Shown one piece after another: positions 1 through 6,641 of a stretch of 11,456 bases of DNA. This stretch comes from Saprospiraceae bacterium. Its GTDB lineage: Bacteria > Bacteroidota > Bacteroidia > Chitinophagales > Saprospiraceae. Under the pieces are notes generated by a model. The model ran no database searches, was not told the DNA's origin, and saw only the letters and a program-made list of their open reading frames with translations. Made by a program: the position numbers and the translations under genes. The DNA lies in contig JAJCYJ010000334.1 in assembly GCA_029262975.1 (NCBI GenBank), positions 1 through 11,456 on the forward strand, written 5' to 3'. Numbering within the stretch: position 1 is the stretch's first letter; each line of letters starts with the position of its first letter.

Positions 1-695
1 ATATATTTTCTTGGCTGTACACAGCCATCAAAAGTAGAGGTGCAGTCGGGATCTAAATTTACAAGATCATAACTTCCTCCAGGGGAAGCATAAATTTGAA
101 GAAGTGCTGCATTGGCTTGAGTAGAAGCTCCAACGACAGTAACACTTGCACCATATGTAGATTTCAGAATATCTATGTTGGTGAAGGGACGCAAAATAGA
201 ACAATTGGGTTGCCCACAAGTGGCTGCACCATCGAAGGCATCAGTAAAGATTACTACATTAAGATTATTATCTGTATCGTGGTTGAGAGAGCCATTACCA
301 AAATAGGTCATTAGCGCGCCCATAGCATAATTAAGATCGTCACCACCGCCACCAGCGCAGAATCCAAACATATCCAATGACGTACAATACTGTCTTTGAA
401 TTGTCGTAATAACATTTGTCTTGCTTAGCGGATATTCAATTGTTGTCTCCTGACCAAATGAACCTCCGTAGTGGACAACACCGACTTGTGCCTCGGAGCA
501 TGCTGCCTGCACTTTATTGACAGTAGCCAGTATGATATTTGAAAATTGAGCATATTCGGCGCTATCGATACTACCAGAGTTATCGATTACGAAGACTACA
601 TCGCTAAACACAGTATCATTCGTACACTGACCCTTAAGCGACAGCGTCCCCAAGAGTACAAATGACAGTACAATAAATGTTACATTCTTAATCAT
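1..695 (-). CDS. Secreted von Willebrand factor A (vWA) domain protein, 3' end cut off by the window edge
   Basis: Reading the minus strand from the ATG at 695 gives an open frame of 231 codons that leaves the window without a stop, so the C-terminus is missing. Residues 1-23 are a Sec signal peptide: Lys3, a hydrophobic core to about residue 20, then KGQ. Mature residues from about 32 form a vWA (integrin I-like) domain: VVFVIDNSGS carries the metal-site motif DxSxS (D38, S40, S42), and VVIFTDAFDG supplies the later metal-site Asp (D152). Between them GGGGDD (115-120) sits where the classical metal-binding Thr would be; a GGGD-type loop is seen in some vWA subfamilies. Several cysteines (24, 66, 104, 113, 160, 165, 218, 225) suit an extracytoplasmic fold. 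vWA domains bind protein ligands through Mg2+, so adhesion or surface assembly is likely. The missing part may hold further domains, for example a type IX secretion tail. The domain call is firm; the role is inference. Confidence 0.88.
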   Translation of the reverse strand, partial: MIKNVTFIVLSFVLLGTLSLKGQCTNDTVFSDVVFVIDNSGSIDSAEYAQFSNIILATVNKVQAACSEAQVGVVHYGGSFGQETTIEYPLSKTNVITTIQRQYCTSLDMFGFCAGGGGDDLNYAMGALMTYFGNGSLNHDTDNNLNVVIFTDAFDGAATCGQPNCSILRPFTNIDILKSTYGASVTVVGASTQANAALLQIYASPGGSYDLVNLDPDCTSTFDGCVQPRKY

Positions 696-739
696 GTGAT
701 CAGATGTTATGCATAACAAACTGTATATCAGCATACAGT
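693..739. promoter_or_regulatory. Stacked palindromes over the start and leader of the vWA gene
   Basis: Three dyads lie almost end to end. Positions 705-718 are a perfect 14-bp palindrome, TGTTATGCATAACA. Positions 720-726 and 733-739 are a perfect inverted repeat (ACTGTAT / ATACAGT) with a 6-nt spacer. Positions 693-706, which include the vWA start codon, are a 14-bp palindrome with one mismatched pair around TGATCA. All lie between the predicted minus-strand promoter (787-794) and the vWA coding region. They could be operators for dimeric regulators or hairpins in the mRNA leader that affect ribosome access. The symmetry is seen directly; the function is inferred. Confidence 0.5.
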
Positions 740-786
740 GTTAAAAGTTACAGGTTGATAACTACTATAGAGGGGATGAGTAAAAA

Positions 787-794
787 CAAAGATA
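787..794 (-). promoter_or_regulatory. Probable -7 box for the vWA gene (TATCTTTG)
   Basis: The minus strand reads TATCTTTG, a full match to the Bacteroidota primary sigma -7 element TAnnTTTG. It would start a transcript near 780 with a leader of about 85 nt that contains the palindromes at 705-739. About 20 bp upstream (814-817) the minus strand reads TATG, only a partial match to the -33 element TTTG. Confidence 0.5.
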
Positions 795-806
795 GACAGT
801 TCATTA

Positions 807-830
807 CATATTACATAATATTATAATATG
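807..830. promoter_or_regulatory. AT-rich nested inverted repeat between the two divergent promoters
   Basis: CATATTA (807-813) is mirrored by TAATATG (824-830), and ATAATATTAT (815-824) is itself a perfect 10-bp palindrome. The element sits between the two outward-facing TATCTTTG boxes, where a shared regulator could bind. AT-rich palindromes arise easily by chance, so this is weak. Confidence 0.2.
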
Positions 831-869
831 TTTTTGTTAATTTCCAGTGTCTCTGTTCGTAAGTCGCTG

Positions 870-877
870 TATCTTTG
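870..877 (+). promoter_or_regulatory. Probable -7 box for nadE (TATCTTTG)
   Basis: TATCTTTG followed by CC is a full match to the Bacteroidota -7 element TAnnTTTG. It lies 29 bp before the nadE start codon, giving a short leader of about 25 nt. No TTTG is visible about 20 bp upstream (847-850 reads GTGT), so the -33 element is poor. Confidence 0.55.
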
Positions 878-906
878 CCACCTATCAATCCTAATGCCAG
901 AAGTAT

Positions 907-2544
907 ATGAAGATCGCAATTGCCCAATTGAATTACCATATTGGCAACTTTGAAGGAAATGTCAAAAAGATAATAGATAAGATACATCTAGCCAGAAAAG
1001 AAGAAGTGGATATAGTATGTTTCGGCGAACTTGCTGTTTGCGGGTATCCTCCTCGCGATTTTCTCGAATTCAAAGACTTCATTCAACTTTGTGAAAGAGC
1101 CATTGAACAGATAAGAATAGCCTCAATTGATATTGCGGTAGTTGTAGGATCTCCGACCGTGAATCCTGTACCTGAAGGAAAAGATTTATATAATTCCGCT
1201 TACTTTATTGCAGACCAGGAGATCATACATGTCCAGCACAAGACTTTGCTCCCTACCTATGATATTTTTGATGAATACAGATACTTCGAACCTGCAACCG
1301 AACACAAAACAGTTGTCTATAAGAACAAAAGAATCGCTCTCACTATATGCGAAGACATATGGAATATTGGCAATGAGAATCCGCTATATGTTACGTGTCC
1401 CCTGGATATTTTAATCGATCAGAATCCAGACTTCGTGATCAATATTTCCGCCTCGCCCTTTTCATATGATCAGGCGGAAGAACGGCTTGATGTGATTCGT
1501 GCTAATGCTTTACGATACAACATTCCAATGTTTTATATTAACCATATTGGAGCACAAACCGAGATAATATTCGACGGTGGTTCTGTAGTCATGAGTGCCA
1601 GTGGAAAAATTTATGAGGAGATGCCTTATTTTAAAGAACACTATCGTGTATTTGATTTGGAAAAGGTACTTATCGAAGATCAATCCATCGAACAGCCAAA
1701 AGACAAGATATTAGAAATTCATGATGCCCTGGTTTTAGGCCTTCATGATTACTTTGACAAACTAGGTTTTAAAAAATGCATTGTCGGACTATCTGGAGGT
1801 ATTGACTCTGCAATTACAACTGTACTAGCAGCAAAATCATTGGGTGCAAATAATGTTCGGGTCTTCCTGATGCCCTCTCAATATTCTTCTGATCATTCCA
1901 TTGATGATTCTCTTCTCCTTTGTAAAAACCTTGGTGTTCAATATGACATCGTACCGATAGAGCCCTTATTTAAGGAATATTTGGCTACATTAAAACCCAT
2001 TTTTGGTGACTTCCAGTATGATGTTACTGAAGAGAATCTGCAGGCAAGAATAAGAGGAATGCTACTCATGGCTGCCTCAAATAAGTTCGGAAACATCGTC
2101 CTCAATACATCCAACAAGAGCGAAGCGGCAGTTGGCTACGGCACCTTATACGGGGATATGTGTGGTGGATTATCTGTAATAGGTGATGTTTATAAAACTG
2201 AAGTCTATGAATTGGCCAGGTACATCAACAGAAATAAAATAGTAATACCAGAAAATATTATCACGAAACCACCATCTGCGGAGCTTCGGCCTAATCAAAA
2301 GGATTCAGACAGTCTGCCTGAGTATGATATCCTCGATGATGTGTTAAGACTATATATAGAAGAGCGAAAAGGGCCTGAGGAAATTATAAAACTTGGTTAT
2401 GATCCCACCCTGGTCAAAAGAATATTAAGATTAGTGAACATTAATGAATTTAAAAGATACCAGACCGCTCCTGCCCTTCGGGTGTCATCTAAGGCCTTCG
2501 GAATGGGTAGACGTATGCCAATTGTTGGGAAATACTTAAGTTAA
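907..2544 (+). CDS. nadE: Glutamine-dependent NAD+ synthetase
   Basis: This enzyme makes NAD+ from deamido-NAD+ (nicotinic acid adenine dinucleotide), ATP and glutamine in the cytoplasm, the last step of NAD+ synthesis. It has 545 residues, the usual size of the bacterial two-domain form. Residues 1 to about 255 are a nitrilase-type glutaminase domain with the Glu-Lys-Cys triad: E41 in CFGELAVCGYPPRD, K112 in VQHKTLLPTYD and C148 in ALTICEDIW. Residues about 270-545 are the synthetase domain, with the ATP-binding P-loop SGGIDS (296-301) and the conserved NTSNKSE (400-406), GYGTLYGD (410-417) and KPPSAELRPNQ (454-464). No key residue is missing. The ATG start fits the family N-terminus (MKIAIAQLNY); ribosome-binding sequence is weak. 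A TATCTTTG box lies just upstream, and a small helical protein follows 14 bp after the stop, probably in the same transcript. Confidence 0.97.
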   Translation: MKIAIAQLNYHIGNFEGNVKKIIDKIHLARKEEVDIVCFGELAVCGYPPRDFLEFKDFIQLCERAIEQIRIASIDIAVVVGSPTVNPVPEGKDLYNSAYFIADQEIIHVQHKTLLPTYDIFDEYRYFEPATEHKTVVYKNKRIALTICEDIWNIGNENPLYVTCPLDILIDQNPDFVINISASPFSYDQAEERLDVIRANALRYNIPMFYINHIGAQTEIIFDGGSVVMSASGKIYEEMPYFKEHYRVFDLEKVLIEDQSIEQPKDKILEIHDALVLGLHDYFDKLGFKKCIVGLSGGIDSAITTVLAAKSLGANNVRVFLMPSQYSSDHSIDDSLLLCKNLGVQYDIVPIEPLFKEYLATLKPIFGDFQYDVTEENLQARIRGMLLMAASNKFGNIVLNTSNKSEAAVGYGTLYGDMCGGLSVIGDVYKTEVYELARYINRNKIVIPENIITKPPSAELRPNQKDSDSLPEYDILDDVLRLYIEERKGPEEIIKLGYDPTLVKRILRLVNINEFKRYQTAPALRVSSKAFGMGRRMPIVGKYLS

Positions 2545-2558
2545 TAGAATTAGAAGAG

Positions 2559-3080
2559 ATGCTTAAAAATACATTGCTGACTATACGTCATAAGGCAGAT
2601 GTTGACGCCGTAATGCTGGGCATCAAAAACAATCAATTTAACTTCGAAGAATTAATGGAATGTTTTTTTTCTGATGACTGGGTTTTATGTCAGAAATCTG
2701 CCTGGCCTGTTGGAGTGATAGCTGAAAAAAATCCCGACTTACTCAGACCATTCCTGCCTCGAATGCTTGAAAATCTCAAACAGCCTGTTCATGACGCGGT
2801 AATTAGAAATACCTTACGAGCATGGCAAATGATGGATATCCCAGAGACTATCCAAGGTGAGGTATATCAGCAATGTTTCGAATATCTTGCAAATCCGGGT
2901 ATGGCCATTGCGATCAGAGTGTTTGCCATGTCCGTCTGTTCTAATATTGCAATGATACATCCTGCTTTATCTGCAGAATTAATCCCTTTAATTGAAGATC
3001 ACTTTGATCATAGTTCAGCTGGGTTCAGAAGTAGGGCAATGAAAGAATTAAAGCGATTGAGAACGCAGAAGCAAAATTAA
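2559..3080 (+). CDS. Small helical-repeat (HEAT-like) protein downstream of nadE
   Basis: The product has 173 residues and no signal peptide or membrane segment, so it is probably cytoplasmic. It is almost wholly predicted helix, in paired amphipathic helices with repeat-like turns: LMECFFSDDWVLCQKSAWPV (about 32-51), then NPDLLRPFLPRMLENLKQPV (58-77), VIRNTLRAWQMMDIP (81-95), and a C-terminal stretch with AIRVFAMSVCSNIA and GFRSRAMKELKRLR. This pattern suits an alpha-solenoid of the HEAT/Armadillo kind, which usually mediates protein-protein contact. A purine-rich AGAAGAG directly abuts the ATG. The gene starts 14 bp after nadE on the same strand, so it is likely co-transcribed, but nothing shows a role in NAD metabolism. 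The C-terminus is short and basic (RTQKQN). I do not recognise a named family; the fold call is moderate. Confidence 0.75.
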   Translation: MLKNTLLTIRHKADVDAVMLGIKNNQFNFEELMECFFSDDWVLCQKSAWPVGVIAEKNPDLLRPFLPRMLENLKQPVHDAVIRNTLRAWQMMDIPETIQGEVYQQCFEYLANPGMAIAIRVFAMSVCSNIAMIHPALSAELIPLIEDHFDHSSAGFRSRAMKELKRLRTQKQN

Positions 3081-3108
3081 ATACGAATATTATTGATCAG
3101 GATTTCTG

Positions 3109-3396
3109 TTATTTCTTTAACAGCACATCTCCCATGAATACAACAGGTTCCTCCATATCTAAAAATGAAATTTCTACCATATAAATATATACGCCCACTC
3201 CGGCCTCACCATTTTCATAAGTGCCGTCCCAGCCATGGGCTGGGTTTCCAATTTCAAGATCTTTGCCGCGATACATAAGGTTGCCCCATCTATTGAAAAT
3301 TTCAAATTTTTTAATCTTCGCAGAGCCTGTACTGGCCACTACATAGAATCGATCATTATCTCCATCCCCGTTCGGTGTAAATACGTTGGGTATATA
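3109..3396 (-). other. Gliding-motility/type IX secretion C-terminal sorting domain (part of the surface protein)
   Basis: Residues 877-971 begin with YIPNVFTPNGDGDND, the hallmark of the type B C-terminal domain found in SprB-like cargo of the type IX system. The domain ends at the last codon with MGDVLLKK, as expected of a terminal sorting signal. It implies that the host genome encodes the Por/Gld/Spr secretion machinery, which is not in this window. Confidence 0.9.
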
Positions 3397-6024
3397 GGTG
3401 CCACATTTTTCAAGAACCAAAACGTCTCCCTGTTTTTCAACTGGACAACCTGTCAAATCGGTTGCATTTATTTCATAGGTAAATGAATGCGCAGGTATCC
3501 CAGATGCTGTCGGACAATCATCACAGTCTACAGAAAATGGCAATATCCATTTTATCGAATCTATAAGACGATTTGCACTTACTGTAAGCCCTACTTCTGA
3601 CCCGACACAGATAAAATCCTCTTGATATCCAAAATCGGAAATTAAACCATTTAATGTTACTGCCAATTCAGTTCCGATTACTTCTACACTATCTATCATA
3701 GCACAACCGTGATCATCTGTGACTTCTACCCACTTCATGCCTGGTATAAAACTTTCAACAGTATCGGCAGTGTTTCCAGTCTCCCAAAGGAAAAAGTAAT
3801 TGCCATCGCCGCCGGTCGCTTCTATAATTGTCCGGCCGCCAATATTCTTGTCGCAATCAGGAAACAGGTATTCCAATGGCTGGATAGATATTGGATCTGG
3901 TTCTGAAAGTGTGATTTGTGCTTCGGTCACACACCCCTTCTCGTCTTTAATACGAAGTTTTTGTACTCCTGAATTTAGATTAAAGGCATCAGGCCCTATT
4001 TGATTAGCAGGGGCAAGCCATTCATATGAATAACCCGGTGTCCCTCCAGTTGCGATTGCTGATGCTTTACCATCGTGATATCCATAACAACTTATTTCTT
4101 CGTAACTCAATGCAATCTTCATCTCAGCAGGCTCTTCAATTAATATTGTATTACGTATAGCACATCCATGATCGTCAACTATCCTGACTCCATAGTCTTT
4201 TGCTTTTAAATTGCGCGCAATATTTGTCCGCTGACTTGCCTGATCATTCCATTCGTATACATATGGGAGCGTCCCTCCGCTAACGGAGGCATATGCAATT
4301 CCATCATTACCACCAGGACAAGTCACGGAGTCCTGAGAAAGAGAAATCTCGAGTTCCAAAGGTTCGGATATTTCAATTTGGGCAGCAGCTACACAACCAT
4401 TATTATCCAAGACTTCTAACTCATAACTGCCTTCCTTAAGATGATCGATTTGATCAAGTATCGAAGGAGCAGGATCAATATTCTTCCAATTATAGCGATA
4501 AGGCTGTAAGCCTCCACGCACTTTTGCTTTTACAATTCCGTCTTCCGCTCCAAAACAGGATATGTCTTTAACACTAAGGTCTATAATAAGTTGGGCAGGC
4601 TGATCCACTTTAAAAGCTTCATTTAATAAGCACCCAGTACTGTCTACAATAGTCACAATATATTCTCCGGCACGAAGATCGTCTATCTCAAGGCCAGTCT
4701 GACCGTTACTCCAATGTTGAATCAAATACGGTGAACGCTTACTATTTATTAACCTGATAGCCCCATCTGAAGCATTGTAACAAGAAGCAGAATCTATAAC
4801 TGCTTCTACCTGGTTGTTCAGTACATTAACATGATACTCAAGGGTATCGCTCATACACCTGAATAAATCGTAAGCATAAAAGTTATAACTGGTGGACTCC
4901 TGTGTTGAGACAAGAAATGAATCAGCCGAATAACCGAGGTCAACACTGTATATTTCTGCCAGTCCTACTCCACTTGGCCGAAGCCAGAATTTGTCTCCTG
5001 CGCATACGGCAATTTTCTGAAAAGTGTCAAATTTGGGTTGCGGTTGTATTGCGAATTCCGGTATGGTATCACTGAGGACCAATTGACAACCCGTAGAGCT
5101 TGTAACCGTCACAAAATATGGGGTTCCTGCTTCAGGATTCTTAATATCTATGACATTGGATGTGTCGCCCGTATTCCATGAATATTTAGCGAATCCTTCT
5201 GTGACAGTGAAGAGTGCTGATGAAGCATTAGGACAGTAGCCTTCTAATTTTATATCAAGTGGCTGACACGTAGCATCTATATAAGCATATCCGGCATGTC
5301 TGCCTCTGGAGCAATCGGTTGTTAATATTTCTATTTGAATATTCTGACCAATAAAAGATTTTAATTCCAGTCCAGCGGTTGTCCATGGACGAACACGCCA
5401 GTCTCCACAGTTTTCAAATCCGGGAATATTCTCCCCCGATCTGACTTTGTATACACCACAAGGAAATACCTTTCCCTGGCTGTCCAATATTCTCAATTCA
5501 AATCTCGGTTGCTCAAAATCTTCATGGCCGGGGTCATTGAGGATGACAGCATATCGCAATAAAAAGAACGTAAGATCCTCTGTGACATTTATATTGAGCA
5601 CAACTCTTTCTGCTTGTGCATTCGTTTGTGGATTGCCTAGTCTCAGAGCAAACTGTCCGCCCCCATTGGGGACAACCGGTAACTTTGAATTGATCTCACA
5701 ATAGGTGGCCGCGATAGGATCAAAACCGTCCCCGAGATGAAATATCTTAAATCGTGAACTATCTGATTCCGGCAGATCAACAACTACTTTGCCATTTTCG
5801 TTAATCGAGCCGGTATAGGTATCGTATCCCTCCAATGTGCCAGTCTCAAAGTCAGAATTAAAACATCCTTGCCCATTTGAATAAGAAAATGCACACAATA
5901 GTATTAGGCAAATCAAGTATAAAATTCGTGTAGTCTTGGCGTTCGTATTCCCGTCAGGAATATGATATGATTCTTTCAATAAAACGACAGGACTTGAGAG
6001 GTCGTACCGCTTTACATCTTTCAT
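3109..6024 (-). CDS. Secreted SprB-repeat surface protein with a gliding-motility/type IX C-terminal domain
   Basis: This 971-residue protein is built as a type IX secretion cargo. A hydrophobic segment (33-48) followed by SYSNGQ looks like a signal peptide, but it follows an unusually long polar stretch of about 32 residues. Residues about 54-253 form one beta-rich domain, possibly a jelly roll, ending in GRHAGYAYIDATC. Ig/PKD-like segments follow (about 254-400). Residues 407-785 are five SprB-type repeats. A further Ig-like segment (786-874) leads to the C-terminal domain (877-971), which opens with IPNVFTPNGDGDND and has the FEIFNRWGNLMY and GWDGTYENG blocks of the gliding-motility-associated (type B) sorting domain. 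Proteins of this kind are exported through the outer membrane by the type IX system and held at the surface, with roles in adhesion or gliding. It is monocistronic and convergent with the gene at 2559-3080. Domain calls are firm; the ligand is unknown. Confidence 0.93.
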   Translation of the reverse strand: MKDVKRYDLSSPVVLLKESYHIPDGNTNAKTTRILYLICLILLCAFSYSNGQGCFNSDFETGTLEGYDTYTGSINENGKVVVDLPESDSSRFKIFHLGDGFDPIAATYCEINSKLPVVPNGGGQFALRLGNPQTNAQAERVVLNINVTEDLTFFLLRYAVILNDPGHEDFEQPRFELRILDSQGKVFPCGVYKVRSGENIPGFENCGDWRVRPWTTAGLELKSFIGQNIQIEILTTDCSRGRHAGYAYIDATCQPLDIKLEGYCPNASSALFTVTEGFAKYSWNTGDTSNVIDIKNPEAGTPYFVTVTSSTGCQLVLSDTIPEFAIQPQPKFDTFQKIAVCAGDKFWLRPSGVGLAEIYSVDLGYSADSFLVSTQESTSYNFYAYDLFRCMSDTLEYHVNVLNNQVEAVIDSASCYNASDGAIRLINSKRSPYLIQHWSNGQTGLEIDDLRAGEYIVTIVDSTGCLLNEAFKVDQPAQLIIDLSVKDISCFGAEDGIVKAKVRGGLQPYRYNWKNIDPAPSILDQIDHLKEGSYELEVLDNNGCVAAAQIEISEPLELEISLSQDSVTCPGGNDGIAYASVSGGTLPYVYEWNDQASQRTNIARNLKAKDYGVRIVDDHGCAIRNTILIEEPAEMKIALSYEEISCYGYHDGKASAIATGGTPGYSYEWLAPANQIGPDAFNLNSGVQKLRIKDEKGCVTEAQITLSEPDPISIQPLEYLFPDCDKNIGGRTIIEATGGDGNYFFLWETGNTADTVESFIPGMKWVEVTDDHGCAMIDSVEVIGTELAVTLNGLISDFGYQEDFICVGSEVGLTVSANRLIDSIKWILPFSVDCDDCPTASGIPAHSFTYEINATDLTGCPVEKQGDVLVLEKCGTYIPNVFTPNGDGDNDRFYVVASTGSAKIKKFEIFNRWGNLMYRGKDLEIGNPAHGWDGTYENGEAGVGVYIYMVEISFLDMEEPVVFMGDVLLKK
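3670..4806 (-). repeat. Five tandem SprB-type protein repeats of about 70-79 residues
   Basis: Repeats cover residues about 407-476, 477-555, 556-632, 633-709 and 710-785 of the surface protein. The shared pattern is SC-x2-x3-DG, then GG-x2-PY-x-Y-x-W, a turn, an L-x-x-G-x-Y strand, and a closing D-x-x-GC followed by an EP or QP linker. Each unit has exactly two cysteines (415/465, 490/544, 569/621, 646/698, 724/774), spaced 50-54 residues apart, which suggests one disulfide per repeat. The first and last units are the most diverged: the first lacks the GG-x-x-PY block and the fifth lacks the DG. The copies differ clearly, so this is old duplication, not recent expansion. Confidence 0.85.
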
Positions 6025-6178
6025 ATATCAAAAGAATATTGAGCTTGATGAATCTTTAAATTTTCTCACGTTACAGAAGATGAGAATTCTCTGTCAAATT
6101 ATGAGTTGTAAGCTACACCAACAAATGAATTATTAACAATCTTACATTATTGACAAATAGCATGCATTGATAAGTCAA

Positions 6179-6552
6179 ATGAAAAGTCAACAGATTCAAT
6201 CCTTATACAACTTCATTTGCTAAAGATTTATCCAGGAAGCAACTAACAATAATCTCAAGCATGCAGATGCTGATGAAATTTGGACGTCCATTAAAGAAGT
6301 AGAGCAAATAATTTTTATTGAAATTTCAGATAAAAAAAGAATTTGATGTTCATTCCAGTAACAAAAAAATGGCCTTGGTTTAAAAAGCATACAATCCAGG
6401 ATGAATTATCTCGCCGGAGAAATTAAAGAATTATATAAGCCCGATGAAAGAGCTCTATATAAATTTGAGATCCAAATTGCAGAGACGTGATTACTTAGAT
6501 TGATTTAGCCAGAGAATTGCTAGAAGCTCCACATCGGAATGCGCACATATAA
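6179..6552 (+). pseudogene. Possible decayed small gene with internal stops
   Basis: One plus-strand frame from the ATG at 6179 reads MKSQQIQSLYNFIC, stops at 6221 (TAA), and resumes for 40 codons (including HADADEIWTSIKEVEQ). It stops again at 6344 (TGA) and 6359 (TAA), then continues through an ATG at 6401 as LAGEIKELYKPDERALYKFE to a TGA at 6488. A different frame next to it gives IDLARELLEAPHRNAHI up to the TAA at 6550. The composition (charged and aliphatic, Glu/Lys-rich) looks like a cytosolic helical protein of about 120 residues that has gained stops and a frameshift. The family is not recognised. Chance is a real alternative, because three internal stops in about 100 codons is only somewhat fewer than random AT-rich DNA would give. 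Confidence 0.25.
6460..6467 (+). promoter_or_regulatory. Possible -7 box upstream of the AraC-type regulator (TAAATTTG)
   Basis: TAAATTTG fits TAnnTTTG, but it lies about 175 bp before the likely start codon, inside the possible decayed gene, and no TTTG stands 20 bp upstream. In AT-rich DNA a match of this kind can be accidental. Confidence 0.15.
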
Positions 6553-6641
6553 TGTACTCTACTCATTTACAGAAATTACACGTCGTTTACACTTATCGGC
6601 TTAAAAAGCAGCACAAAATCATTCGGGTAAGTTTATATATC

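Larger units (their letters stand above)
6025..6641. other. Long intergenic region between the surface-protein gene and the AraC-type regulator
   Basis: These 617 bp lie between two divergent genes and hold no intact gene that I can support. The 150 bp next to the surface-protein start are AT-rich; I found no full TAnnTTTG box on the minus strand for that gene. Positions 6179-6552 look like a decayed reading frame, described separately. A TAnnTTTG match at 6460-6467 is a possible start point for the regulator's transcript. No hairpin terminator or RNA gene was seen. Confidence 0.6.

Noticed and set aside
96..314. Plus-strand open frame of 72 codons
   Set aside because: It is antisense to the well-supported vWA coding region and its product has no recognisable domain.
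3670..4806. Recent DNA-level tandem repeat or CRISPR-like array
   Set aside because: The periodicity is at protein level with diverged units; no near-identical DNA repeats or spacers are present.
6552..6641. Upstream ATG giving a 420-residue form of the AraC-type regulator
   Set aside because: The extra 30 residues are polar and basic, overlap the possible decayed gene, and are unlike the family, which starts just before the first membrane segment; the ATG at 6642 fits better.
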